From: Bacillota bacterium
Lineage (GTDB): Bacteria; Bacillota; Clostridia; Oscillospirales; Ruminococcaceae
Direction of reading: 5' to 3'
DNA: 64,000 bases
Assembly: GCA_023440965.1 (NCBI GenBank)
Contig: JAEZRC010000001.1
Span: forward strand, 1 to 64,000
Below, piece after piece: positions 1-8,563 of the stretch (within the stretch, counting starts at the first letter, position 1; every line of letters starts with the position of its first letter). Under the pieces are notes generated by a model. That model worked only from the letters and a program-made list of their open reading frames with translations. It searched no databases and was not told where the DNA came from. Both the position numbers and the translations under genes were made by a program.

Positions 1-93
1 AGATTTATCAAGTCCTGTATTAGTCCATTGATTATTTGTTGCTGATTTTTTTGCTTTATTATTTTTATCACTTGATTTATCTTTGTGTGACAC
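1..93 (-). CDS. N-terminus of an unknown leftward gene (cut by window edge)
   Basis: An open frame reads leftward off the window edge from a GTG codon at 93-91. A near-perfect Shine-Dalgarno, AAGGGGTGAT, lies at 106-97 with correct spacing, and it is the main reason to call this a gene. The 31 visible codons are rich in Lys, Ser and Asn (first residues MSHKDKSSDKNNK) and show no recognisable domain; such a start is typical of cytosolic or DNA-associated tails but not diagnostic. It is transcribed away from the serine recombinase that starts at 479. Function unknown. Confidence 0.6.
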   Translation of the reverse strand, partial: MSHKDKSSDKNNKAKKSATNNQWTNTGLDKS

Positions 94-291
94 AATATCA
101 CCCCTTAAATGCTTATAGTTTGCCAACGAAGAAAAAGAATATACATAAAATGATGAAATTAAATTATTATCTTATAAAATCAGACTGTACGGAAGTACAC
201 CCTAGGTTTACACGATAAAAAATACATATTATGTAAAGTATAAGTCGGTATCTGAATTCCTTTAACAATGCAGGTTAAATTAGATTTTATC

Positions 292-321
292 TTTACTTTT
301 CTGATAGCTTGACTGTATAAT
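292..321 (+). promoter_or_regulatory. Promoter of the leader peptide / recombinase transcript
   Basis: A perfect -10 TATAAT at 316-321 is preceded after 18 bp by TTTACT at 292-297. Transcription would start near 328, about 40 nt before the leader ORF at 368. An alternative -35 (TTGACT, 309-314) pairs only with TATGAT at 327-332 at a 12-bp spacing, which is too short. Confidence 0.5.
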
Positions 322-367
322 CATAGTATGATACCATATACAAAAACAGACAGAAGGATATAAAAAT

Positions 368-421
368 ATGAAACAAATAGTGTTTAAACCAAGAGGCTTA
401 AAAAGAAAACATATATTGTAG
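368..421 (+). CDS. Putative 17-residue leader peptide
   Basis: ATG at 368 follows a good Shine-Dalgarno (AGAAGGA, about 352-358) and reads 17 codons (MKQIVFKPRGLKRKHIL) to TAG at 419-421. The peptide is strongly basic. The stop lies only 7 nt before a perfect intrinsic-terminator hairpin (429-448). A ribosome at the end of this ORF would cover the 5' arm of that hairpin, the geometry of ribosome-controlled attenuation. The downstream gene is the serine recombinase at 479. Translation is inferred from the ribosome binding site and placement only; such short peptides rarely show homology. Confidence 0.5.
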   Translation: MKQIVFKPRGLKRKHIL

Positions 422-428
422 ACACGTG

Positions 429-455
429 CAGCACTTTTCGAAGTGCTGTTTTTTT
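429..455 (+). terminator. Intrinsic terminator / attenuator before the recombinase
   Basis: A perfect 8-bp stem CAGCACTT/AAGTGCTG (429-436, 441-448) with a TTCG loop is followed by seven T. It stands between the leader ORF and the Shine-Dalgarno of the recombinase gene, so transcripts must read through it to express that gene. Confidence 0.8.
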
Positions 456-478
456 ATTTTCTGAAAGGAATGATTATT

Positions 479-1036
479 ATGGATAACCTGGCATACGTCA
501 GAGTATCGACAGTTGAACAAAATGAAGAGAGGCAGCTTGAAAACCTTAAGCGGTACAACATTGATAAGTGGTTCATTGAGAAAATCAGTGCAAAAGATAC
601 GAATCGCCCTCAGCTCAACGCAATGCTTGATTACGCAAGAGAGGGCGATACTATATTTATTCACGATTTTTCGAGGCTTGCCAGAAGTACAAAAGATCTG
701 CTTGAGATTATTGATTACCTCCAGAAAAAGAATATAATTCTGGTAAGCAGTAAAGAGAACATTGACACAAGCACTCCTACTGGCAAGCTTATGCTCACAA
801 TGATCGGAGCAATAAATGAATTTGAAAGAACCAATCTTCTTGAACGTCAACGTGAAGGTATTGCTATTGCAAAATCTAAAGGAAAATACAAAGGCCGAAA
901 GTCTGTTACTGTTCCTGACTTTGAGAAGCATTATGAGAGATATATGCGACGTGAAGTCAGCAAAGCTCAGCTGGCAAGAGAACTCGGTATTTCAAGGCCA
1001 ACTTTGGATAGGTTGATGTGCAATAAAATCAGTTAA
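479..1036 (+). CDS. Small serine recombinase (resolvase/invertase family)
   Basis: A 185-residue site-specific recombinase that would cut and rejoin DNA through a phosphoserine link. The N-terminal catalytic domain carries the YVRVS motif with the nucleophile at Ser10 and the Arg-rich block FSRLARS near residues 60-66. The C-terminal part has a helix-turn-helix (SKAQLARELGISRPTLDRLM, about residues 160-179), and the length fits the resolvase/invertase (Hin, Tn3 TnpR) group. The ATG at 479 is chosen because AAAGGA at 464-469 is 9 nt upstream; an in-frame ATG at 470 has no space for a ribosome binding site. It converges on hsdR. No matching transposase or second hsdS is visible, so its target (resolution, inversion or element mobility) is open. 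Confidence 0.9.
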   Translation: MDNLAYVRVSTVEQNEERQLENLKRYNIDKWFIEKISAKDTNRPQLNAMLDYAREGDTIFIHDFSRLARSTKDLLEIIDYLQKKNIILVSSKENIDTSTPTGKLMLTMIGAINEFERTNLLERQREGIAIAKSKGKYKGRKSVTVPDFEKHYERYMRREVSKAQLARELGISRPTLDRLMCNKIS

Positions 1037-1302
1037 CTTAATATCGTTATCACCTAATAAATTAATAGTCTAAGAGAATGGGTAATGCTTGTAATATATA
1101 CTGCTGACTAAATTTACTATACCAATACAACCAAGTCCCCTATGAGATGAGCAATAGTTTAAAATTATCCTTTCTCGCTATGTGGAGATATAATTAACTT
1201 TTATGTAATGTATTAATTGTTTCTCAATTAAATGGATTGTTTAAAAGATCGGAGATTTGCAGACGGGTTTAATCAACCAGTGGTTTCCGTGAGTCAATTA
1301 TA

Positions 1303-4300
1303 CTACACTATTTCTTCGCACATTTTTTCAGCCTGCTCAATGATTAAGTCAACAGCATTTGCTTGCTTATCCGGTGGATACTTATATTTTCTTAAAAGTC
1401 TTTTTATTGTAATACGCATTTGTGCACGAACACTTTCACGAACATCCCAATCAACCTTGAGATTACTTTTTATACTTTGAGTAAGTTCTTTAGCAATTTG
1501 CTTAAGAATATCGTTCTCATAAAACTCTTTTGCAGATTCATTAGACGATATAGCATCATAGAATGCTAATTCATCCTCTGACAAACCCAGTTCTTTGCCA
1601 CGTTTGTGAAGTTCATTCATATCTTTTGCCATATCCACAAGTGCCTTAATAACTTCTGCAGTTTCTATTGAGCGTTTCTCATATTGATTTACAGAAAACT
1701 CCAGCATCTCAGAGAATTTTTTAGATTGAACAACATTTTTCTTAGCAATAGCTTTTATTTTTCCTGCTAACAATCTTCGTAAAAGTTCGAGTGCTAAATT
1801 TTTTTGCGGAATCCCTTTTACTTCCTCCAAGAACTCGTTAGAAAGTATAGAGATATCGGGTTTGTTAAGCCCAACTGCCGACAAAATATCAACTACTTCT
1901 TCGGATATAACGGACTTAGAAACCAATTGACTGATTTCATATTCAATTTGATCTTTTGTTTTCTTAGGTTTATCTTTTGGTAATATCTTGATAATGCCAG
2001 CCTTAACTGCTTTGAAATAGCTTATTTCCATATTGATATTTTGTGCTGCATCTGATGTGGAACACAAGGCATATGCTTTACCTATTTCGACAACCAAATT
2101 CAAAAACTCTTTTTTGTCACTTGCTTCTTTACCAAGCACAAAATCAACACCTTCAACTATGCACTGTAAACGTTGAGATACAGCGCCAGAAAGGTATGAA
2201 GCATAATCCAATCCGTGTAGTATTCGTTGAATTTGTTCGTATTTTTCTAACATCAAGTCAATAGCTATTTGAGGATCAATGCCTGTGGTTTTTCTATCTG
2301 ATGGGGTGTACTGTGCAAGAGCACTTCGCAAATTATCAGCAATGCCAATATAATCAACAACCAAGCCACCAGGTTTGTCCTTGAACACACGGTTAACTCG
2401 TGCAATAGCCTGCATCAAGTTGTGTCCGCTCATTGGTTTGTCTATATACATAGTATGCATACATGGAACATCAAATCCGGTAAGCCACATATCACACACG
2501 ATAACAATTTTTAGTTCATCACTTACATCTTTCATTCGCTTTGCTAAAAGTTTCCTTTGTGATGATGTAGTTGAATGAGGTTGAAATTCTTGAGGATCAG
2601 ATGCTGACGATGTCATAATAATTTTTATAACACCTTTGTCAACCCCATCACTGTGCCACTCGGGACGATACTCAATAATTTTAGAATATAGTTTAACTGC
2701 AATATTACGTGACATAGCTACAAACATTACTTTACCGTTGATTGCTTTTTGGCGCATATCATAATGTTTTAGGAAATCTCTCACAACTACATCAATTCGA
2801 CTATCTGTTCCAACAATAGCCTCTAACCTTGCCCATTTTCGTTTTTGACTTTCGGCATATGTTTCTTCCTGACCTTCAAGAATATTTTCGTATTCGTCAT
2901 CAATTTTTGGCTTTAAATCACTTGCGATATCAAGTTTAGCAATACGACTTTCATAGTAAATAGGCACAGTTGTTTTATCGTTTACCGCTTGGGTAAGATC
3001 ATAAACATCAATGTACTCTCCGAATAGTGCAGGAGTGTTCTTGTCGCTTAACTCAACAGGAGTTCCAGTAAACCCTATAAATGAAGCATTGGGCAAAGCA
3101 TCTCTCATATGTTTTGCAAATCCAAAAGATACTTTTCCGTCCTTTTCTTTGGCTTCTAAGCCGTATTGGCTTCTATGTGCTTCGTCAGCGATAACAACTA
3201 TATTACGTCGCTCATTTAGTGCAGCAAGAGATTGGTCACTTTCTTCAGGCGAAAATTTCTGAATAGTAGTAAATATAATGCCACCGGCTTTTACATCCAA
3301 CATTTCACGCAATTGACTTCTTTTATATGCCTGCTTTGGAGTTTGACGTAAATAATCTGTGCTTTTTGAAAATGTTGAAAACAGCTGATCGTCCAAATCA
3401 TTTCGGTCTGTTATTATTACAATTGTTGGGTTGTCCAGTTCCAATACAAGCTGACGAGTATACATCAGCATAGAAAAACTTTTTCCGCTTCCTTGAGTAT
3501 GCCAGATTACACCAATCTTATGGTTACCATCTTCTGCGGTTGCTAAGTGAGTAGAATAGAGAGCTTTATTCACCGCAAAATATTGATGATATCCTGCAAG
3601 GATTTTAAATGATTTATCATTTTCATTTACATAAAAACTATATTTAGATACAATATCCAAAAAACGTTTTTTATCCATCATGCCATACAGCATTACTTGA
3701 AGTTGTGCCAATGATAGATAGTTTTCATTTATCCCATCTATTGTTCTCCAAAACATAAAACGATCAAGGTCTGAAGTAATAGTGCCTACCTTTGCATTAA
3801 TTCCATCACTGGTTATTAAAAATGAGTTGTAGTTAAATAAAGTAGGAATATCCCTTTTGTATGTTTGTAGTTGATTAAATCCGTCCACAATGTCTACATC
3901 TTCATTTGTAGCATTTTTTAATTCAATTACAACAAGAGGCAAGCCATTTACAAACACAACCACATCAGGGCGTCTTTCTTTACCATTTTCTATGATTGTG
4001 AATTGATTGACAGCCAAAAATTCGTTGTTCTCTGTGTCAGAAGTATCGAATATATACGCTTTTTCCGTTTTAACACTTCCGTCTTTTTGACGAATCTCAA
4101 CATCAATTCCATCAGTAATAATCTTTTGAAACGCTACATTGTTTTGCACAATAGAAAGACTTTGTTGTCGAGTAATTTTTTTAACCAATTCAGATATAAC
4201 ATCGTTGGAATATTGTTTGTTTATACGCTTTAAGGCACTATGTAGTCTATTGTACAGAACAACATCACCAAAGTTTTCTCTTTCTGAGAAACTTCCACCG

Positions 4301-4395
4301 GGAGAAATATCCGGACCATACAGGGTTTGATAGCCTAGGTTCTGAATCCATTCCATAGTTGCTTGCTCAAGATCATTTTCTATAAAGTTAGACAT
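1303..4395 (-). CDS. hsdR: Type I restriction enzyme, R (motor/nuclease) subunit
   Basis: The 1030-residue restriction subunit of a type I system, which translocates DNA and cuts it when the HsdM2HsdS core meets unmethylated sites. Visible are the N-terminal PD-(D/E)XK nuclease (Asp144, Glu158, Lys160), the Walker A motif HTQGSGKS (299-306), DEAH (404-407), the FTGTP motif and a C-terminal helical region. It is the last gene of the operon after hsdM, hsdS and the FRG gene. The ATG at 4395 sits 5 nt after AGGTGA; a GTG nine bases earlier is in frame but poorly spaced. The gene appears intact. No clear terminator follows it. Confidence 0.97.
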   Translation of the reverse strand: MSNFIENDLEQATMEWIQNLGYQTLYGPDISPGGSFSERENFGDVVLYNRLHSALKRINKQYSNDVISELVKKITRQQSLSIVQNNVAFQKIITDGIDVEIRQKDGSVKTEKAYIFDTSDTENNEFLAVNQFTIIENGKERRPDVVVFVNGLPLVVIELKNATNEDVDIVDGFNQLQTYKRDIPTLFNYNSFLITSDGINAKVGTITSDLDRFMFWRTIDGINENYLSLAQLQVMLYGMMDKKRFLDIVSKYSFYVNENDKSFKILAGYHQYFAVNKALYSTHLATAEDGNHKIGVIWHTQGSGKSFSMLMYTRQLVLELDNPTIVIITDRNDLDDQLFSTFSKSTDYLRQTPKQAYKRSQLREMLDVKAGGIIFTTIQKFSPEESDQSLAALNERRNIVVIADEAHRSQYGLEAKEKDGKVSFGFAKHMRDALPNASFIGFTGTPVELSDKNTPALFGEYIDVYDLTQAVNDKTTVPIYYESRIAKLDIASDLKPKIDDEYENILEGQEETYAESQKRKWARLEAIVGTDSRIDVVVRDFLKHYDMRQKAINGKVMFVAMSRNIAVKLYSKIIEYRPEWHSDGVDKGVIKIIMTSSASDPQEFQPHSTTSSQRKLLAKRMKDVSDELKIVIVCDMWLTGFDVPCMHTMYIDKPMSGHNLMQAIARVNRVFKDKPGGLVVDYIGIADNLRSALAQYTPSDRKTTGIDPQIAIDLMLEKYEQIQRILHGLDYASYLSGAVSQRLQCIVEGVDFVLGKEASDKKEFLNLVVEIGKAYALCSTSDAAQNINMEISYFKAVKAGIIKILPKDKPKKTKDQIEYEISQLVSKSVISEEVVDILSAVGLNKPDISILSNEFLEEVKGIPQKNLALELLRRLLAGKIKAIAKKNVVQSKKFSEMLEFSVNQYEKRSIETAEVIKALVDMAKDMNELHKRGKELGLSEDELAFYDAISSNESAKEFYENDILKQIAKELTQSIKSNLKVDWDVRESVRAQMRITIKRLLRKYKYPPDKQANAVDLIIEQAEKMCEEIV

Positions 4396-4396
4396 A

Positions 4397-5308
4397 TCAT
4401 TCACCTGCCTTTACATTGTGTTTGTTTTTTATGTAGGAAGTTTGATGTTCCAGTTCTGGATATACAAAAGCTTCATTTATTCCTACACGATCCAGTTCTT
4501 GTAAAATACTTTCTTTGCAATCAGAGGGAATGACCAAGTAGCGAGGTATGCTTTCATGAATAGTTTCTCCAGAAGCTACATAATCGCTTAGTTCATCTTT
4601 AAGGTTAAAAGTATTTTTTATATAGTAACTGGGTTCTTCTTTTTTAATATCTACGCCCAAAATCAAAAATGCACCATTTTGTCTTTTAATGCGCTCATTG
4701 TTTTTAGGAGCAACAACAGGAACATATTTGTTTTGAAATTGATTCTGCAATCTTTGCACTAATTCTTCAAACGGAGTAGCACTTGTTTCAATTAATCCTT
4801 TTTTAGCAAAATAGTCTACAAAGTTACCCTCACTTTTTCCGTCGTATTCTGCAAGTGCTGCAAACATTTTAACTTCTTTTTGTGTTGGTCGCTGCAATGT
4901 TTCAATGAAGACTATCAATTCCCCATCTTTATCAGGATGCTTTGAACAAGCAAAGTATAGTGCAATCAATGGATTTGTCGTCAAGTCCATTAATCGAGTA
5001 GGTAAACCATAATGCTGCATTTTTACAAGCTGTTCAAAATCAGTCATGTGATTTCCAAATTCAAACGGTTCTTGCAAAATTAAGTCGTTAATTAATGCTG
5101 TTTCTTTTGTAATTAGGTTTTTTCTGAAAATACTGGCTTCTAAACTATAACTGGTGTCCGCTTGTCCTCTAAATAACAAGGAGCCTTTAATCTCGTTGTC
5201 ATTAATAATTTTATTGTATATTGACAACTTTTCGAGCAGATGAGAAACACTCAAAACAGAAAGAGCTTCTTCTATTTCCTCTATCGCATACTCTTCGTAA
5301 TCTGACAT
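4397..5308 (-). CDS. FRG-domain protein embedded in the hsd operon
   Basis: A 303-residue soluble protein with the FRG domain, named for its Phe-Arg-Gly motif: LLFRGQADTSYSL near residues 44-56, followed by the family hallmark HYGLPTRLMDLTTNP near 103-117. The domain is known from many bacterial proteins of uncertain activity. Here it lies between hsdS and hsdR: its ATG shares one base with the hsdS stop (TAATG), and its stop lies 1 nt before the hsdR ATG. This tight coupling implies the same transcript and stoichiometric expression with the restriction system. Whether it modulates restriction or is a separate defence effector cannot be told from sequence. The second half (about 160-303) shows no domain I recognise. 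Confidence 0.85.
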   Translation of the reverse strand: MSDYEEYAIEEIEEALSVLSVSHLLEKLSIYNKIINDNEIKGSLLFRGQADTSYSLEASIFRKNLITKETALINDLILQEPFEFGNHMTDFEQLVKMQHYGLPTRLMDLTTNPLIALYFACSKHPDKDGELIVFIETLQRPTQKEVKMFAALAEYDGKSEGNFVDYFAKKGLIETSATPFEELVQRLQNQFQNKYVPVVAPKNNERIKRQNGAFLILGVDIKKEEPSYYIKNTFNLKDELSDYVASGETIHESIPRYLVIPSDCKESILQELDRVGINEAFVYPELEHQTSYIKNKHNVKAGE

Positions 5309-6525
5309 TATTCTTCACCCACTTTCACAGGTAACTCACCACTCATAAGCTTAGGCAGAAGAGTATCCCTTATTTCAGCTAAAACCTCGTTTTCTTCTTT
5401 TAGCTTTGAAATCTTTCGTTGAAGCACATCATATAATTTAAAAAACTCTTCTTGAAGCTCCATTTTGGGCACGAGAAAATATTTTCTCATAAGATAGTCC
5501 TTGCGAATACCTTGTCCTTCACGAGCACCTAATTGTAATATATCCATGTATCTCGGCATATTAATTCTCATTTCTAATTCTAACATAAAAGGAAGAATAA
5601 CATTCTGATTTATTTTGAAAATTTGATATGCAGGACTGACCGATCCTATTTCATCAGCAAAAACGCCAAAGTTTAGTATTTCACGACTAAGACCAAAAAT
5701 CAAATCGTCTTTTACAACTTTCTTATTGTTCCCCTGCAATTTTGTCAGGTTCTTATTAAATTTTTCATCCCTTAACGCAATTCCGTTATTTGTTGTTGAG
5801 TATATTGGTGCCGTAGTATCTCCAATTTTCTCAGATGTAGGGGTTAAGAATCTTTGAGAAGGTACAACATCCCAGTCACTTGGAATTTCTCGTTCTAACT
5901 GGTTGTTAAAAACTAATTCGTCAGTTGCATTGGGGTAGTTATAATTATTGAACCAGTTTTGGTATGTTTGTTTTACAATTTGTTCAAGTATATTAATATG
6001 TTCAATATTTGCCCTAATCTTATTGTCATGTGAAACAAGAACATCTACAATTCTTGTTTGTAGTTTATCGTTATCGACATACTTTATTGGCATATTTCGT
6101 AATTCGCCAAGAGAAATATATTTTTGAGTAGATCCCTTTAAATTAGAAGTTATATATTCGACTGCTTCAGGGGATTGCAAATAATAATAGAGCCACTTAC
6201 TCCTATAATAGTTATCGCATTTGAAGATTCCAACATTTTTTACTGCATAATCTATTTGTTGGAAAGGCAACATTTCTTGATATATATTTCCAATCGTTCC
6301 TATCATGCTGTATAGTATATCATATTGATCTACTCTGCTTCTGAAAATTATTTTATCATAATCTTCTATTGATATTTTATACGCATCTTGAAAGTTTATA
6401 TTATATCTTGATAAATGCTTTGATGTAATGAGATATTTTCCTTCTGAAGTCTGTTTGGGAGAATCGTGTGTTCCGTCAGTTACTTGATTACAATACTTAT
6501 TTGCTGGAAGTGTTTTCAATATCAT
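5308..6525 (-). CDS. hsdS: Type I restriction-modification specificity subunit
   Basis: A 405-residue DNA-recognition subunit that sets the split target sequence for both methylation and restriction. It has the standard full-length layout: target-recognition domain 1 (about 1-155), a conserved helical spacer (about 160-200), domain 2 (about 215-340), and a C-terminal helical repeat ending LLPKLMSGELPV. The ATG at 6525 has AAAGGAG 8 nt upstream, and the start lies inside the 3' end of hsdM (29-nt overlap), consistent with translational coupling. Only one hsdS and no truncated spare copy is seen, so there is no direct evidence for domain shuffling. The recognition site cannot be predicted by eye. 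Confidence 0.95.
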   Translation of the reverse strand: MILKTLPANKYCNQVTDGTHDSPKQTSEGKYLITSKHLSRYNINFQDAYKISIEDYDKIIFRSRVDQYDILYSMIGTIGNIYQEMLPFQQIDYAVKNVGIFKCDNYYRSKWLYYYLQSPEAVEYITSNLKGSTQKYISLGELRNMPIKYVDNDKLQTRIVDVLVSHDNKIRANIEHINILEQIVKQTYQNWFNNYNYPNATDELVFNNQLEREIPSDWDVVPSQRFLTPTSEKIGDTTAPIYSTTNNGIALRDEKFNKNLTKLQGNNKKVVKDDLIFGLSREILNFGVFADEIGSVSPAYQIFKINQNVILPFMLELEMRINMPRYMDILQLGAREGQGIRKDYLMRKYFLVPKMELQEEFFKLYDVLQRKISKLKEENEVLAEIRDTLLPKLMSGELPVKVGEE

Positions 6526-8065
6526 AACCTATCTCCTTTAAACTATTATATAATTGCTTTTCCAATATTTCAGATTCTCTTTGGATTTTTGACAATTGGC
6601 TCATTAGTTTCTCCATCCTTTTTTCAAAAGGCTCATTGTTAGTTTTAACTGGAGCAATCCCCACATATCCAGCAGGAGTAAGATTATAGTCCTTCGCTTT
6701 AATATCCCCTAAAGTTGCCACTTTCCAAAAACCTTGTTTGTCTTCGTAAGTTACTTCAGTACCATCTGCCTTTATTGCTTTTAATTCATGGTTACGGAAA
6801 GCATGATATGCAGAAGTAATATCATCAATGGTCTTGTCGGTAAGTTTTCTTTGTGTTCTGCTATCTTCGTATGGTTCAGTCTCCATATTACGAGCATCAA
6901 TAAATAAAATTTCACCATGTCTGTCACGGTGTCCATTTTTCAACTTATTGCGAGCCATAAACCATAGACAAACGGGAATAGAGGTGGTTGAAAACAATCC
7001 ACCCGGCAAAGTTACAATACAGTCAATTTTATCATCTTCTATTAAGTTTTTACGAATAGTGTATTCGCTGATAGTTGAAGAAGATAGGGAACCATTTGCA
7101 AGAACAAAGCCTGCTGTTCCGCTTGGTGCCAAATGATAAAGCATGTGCAATATCCAAGCATAGTTAGCATTACCTGTTGGCGGAATACCATATTTCCCCC
7201 AACGAGCATCGTCAATTAAGCGTTCACCGCCCCAGTCGCTGATGTTGAAAGGTGGATTTGCCATAATGTAATCTGCCTTTAGGCTCTTATGCTGGTCGTT
7301 ATGGAAAGAGTCTGCGTTCTGTTGCCCTAAGTTAGCTTCAATTCCACGGATAGCAAGATTCATTTTGCAAAGCTTCCATGTATTATAGTTTGATTCTTGC
7401 CCATAGATAGCTAATTGACCATCAATTCTGCCTTCTCTATCCTCAACAAATTTTTCGCTTTGTACAAACATACCACCCGAACCACAGCAAGGGTCATATA
7501 CACGACCGTCATGAGGTTCAATCATGGCAACAATTAGTTCTACAACGCTTCGTGGGGTATAGAATTCACCACCAAGCTTGCCTTCAGCACGAGCAAACTT
7601 CCCAAGGAAGTATTCATATACGGTTCCTAATGTATCTTTGTTTTTATCTCCACCGATTTCCAAATCAGAAAGTAGGTCAACCAATTCACCGAGGGAGCGT
7701 TTATCTAATGATGCTCTTGCAAAGTCTTTAGGCAAAACACCACGCAGGGAAGAATTCTCTTTCTCAATTGCATGCATTGCATTATCAATGACCTGACCGA
7801 TAGTCGGGTCTTTTGCATTATTTTTTATGTTTTCCCAACGTGCTTCTTGAGGCACCCAGAAAACATTAAGTGCCAAGTATTCATCTCTATCTTCCGGATC
7901 TGCATATTCATCTTGTGATATCTCGTTATAAGCTCTAATAAAGCTATCAGAAATGTATTTCAAAAAAATAAGTCCCAAGCATACATGCTTGTATTCTGCC
8001 GAGTCCATATTATTGCGAAGCTTATCGGCCATTCCCCATAAATCTTCTTTTCTTAATTCAGCCAT
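6497..8065 (-). CDS. hsdM: Type I restriction-modification methyltransferase subunit
   Basis: A 522-residue N6-adenine DNA methyltransferase. An N-terminal helical domain (about 1-150, HsdM_N type) precedes the catalytic fold, with the SAM-binding motif DPCCGSGG (191-198) and the catalytic NPPF (270-273). It protects host DNA together with HsdS. The ATG at 8065 is preferred: AGGAG lies 9 nt before it, whereas an in-frame ATG at 8074 directly abuts that same AGGAG. The HTH gene upstream stops at 8078, so the two are cotranscribed, and the 3' end overlaps hsdS. Confidence 0.96.
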   Translation of the reverse strand: MAELRKEDLWGMADKLRNNMDSAEYKHVCLGLIFLKYISDSFIRAYNEISQDEYADPEDRDEYLALNVFWVPQEARWENIKNNAKDPTIGQVIDNAMHAIEKENSSLRGVLPKDFARASLDKRSLGELVDLLSDLEIGGDKNKDTLGTVYEYFLGKFARAEGKLGGEFYTPRSVVELIVAMIEPHDGRVYDPCCGSGGMFVQSEKFVEDREGRIDGQLAIYGQESNYNTWKLCKMNLAIRGIEANLGQQNADSFHNDQHKSLKADYIMANPPFNISDWGGERLIDDARWGKYGIPPTGNANYAWILHMLYHLAPSGTAGFVLANGSLSSSTISEYTIRKNLIEDDKIDCIVTLPGGLFSTTSIPVCLWFMARNKLKNGHRDRHGEILFIDARNMETEPYEDSRTQRKLTDKTIDDITSAYHAFRNHELKAIKADGTEVTYEDKQGFWKVATLGDIKAKDYNLTPAGYVGIAPVKTNNEPFEKRMEKLMSQLSKIQRESEILEKQLYNSLKEIGYDIENTSSK

Positions 8066-8077
8066 CTTTGTCATCTC

Positions 8078-8491
8078 CTATTTCACAATACTTAGTATTT
8101 GATTTCTCATTTTTTCATCTGTCTTAGCAAGTCGGATAACATTACGGACATCATCATCCTGCATAATAAAATTCGCTATGTCTGCAGAAACGACGCCACG
8201 TTCTTTTGCGGCCAAATCAAAAAGTTTGTTTTTCACTTGTGATGTATCGTCGCCAAGGTTCAGGGCAAAAATAATGCTATTGAGCAAATTTTCGTCAGGA
8301 GGTCGGTTGTTACCATTTTCTATATCACTTATATATGTAGGCGTTTTATTTACCTTCCTCGCAAGTTCCCTAACAGATATTTTTTTTGCCTTTCGCAAAA
8401 CTCGTAAATATTTACCAAAGTTGTTTTCATTATCAAGAATCTCTATTAAATTAGATTCCTGACGAATTTGAAGATCATTAAGATGGCTCAA
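8078..8491 (-). CDS. XRE-type helix-turn-helix regulator of the hsd operon
   Basis: A 137-residue protein with a Cro/cI-type HTH (about residues 24-78: GKYLRVLRKAKKISVRELAR then a TPTYISDIENG recognition helix) and a C-terminal helical tail. I start it at TTG (8491-8489), because GGAGGTGAT (8503-8495) is ideally placed there. The frame stays open 24 codons further upstream, but that stretch contains the consensus promoter (8557-8529), so it cannot be translated from this transcript. As the first gene of the operon it probably controls its own promoter and the timing of restriction, like control proteins of other restriction systems. That role is inference. Confidence 0.85.
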   Translation of the reverse strand: MSHLNDLQIRQESNLIEILDNENNFGKYLRVLRKAKKISVRELARKVNKTPTYISDIENGNNRPPDENLLNSIIFALNLGDDTSQVKNKLFDLAAKERGVVSADIANFIMQDDDVRNVIRLAKTDEKMRNQILSIVK

Positions 8492-8506
8492 AATATCACC
8501 TCCATA

Positions 8507-8522
8507 TAAGTTAGTTAGCTTA
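8507..8522. promoter_or_regulatory. Candidate operator at the hsd transcription start
   Basis: An imperfect palindrome, TAAG-N8-CTTA (TAAGTTAGTTAGCTTA), sits between the predicted start site (about 8522) and the Shine-Dalgarno. It is placed where the HTH protein encoded just downstream could bind to repress its own operon. Weak symmetry; tentative. Confidence 0.3.
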
Positions 8523-8528
8523 CATACT

Positions 8529-8557
8529 ATTATATGCTTATAACCACTATTTGTCAA
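8529..8557 (-). promoter_or_regulatory. Promoter of the hsd operon
   Basis: A perfect sigma-A-type promoter on the minus strand: TTGACA (8557-8552), exactly 17 bp, then TATAAT (8534-8529). The start near 8522 leaves a leader of about 30 nt before the TTG of the regulator gene. Confidence 0.85.
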
Positions 8558-8563
8558 TGACAA

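Noticed and set aside
36..218. Rightward 60-codon frame near the left edge
   Set aside because: It runs antisense through the N-terminus and ribosome site of the leftward partial gene, has no ribosome site of its own and has a skewed composition.
398..931. Leftward 177-codon frame over the serine recombinase
   Set aside because: A shadow of the recombinase coding strand, Cys/Phe-rich, with no ribosome site.
1037..1302. Search for a terminator or recombination site between the recombinase and hsdR
   Set aside because: Only an AACCA/TGGTT micro-palindrome near 1275-1285 is seen; no convincing hairpin with T tract and no clear repeat pair.
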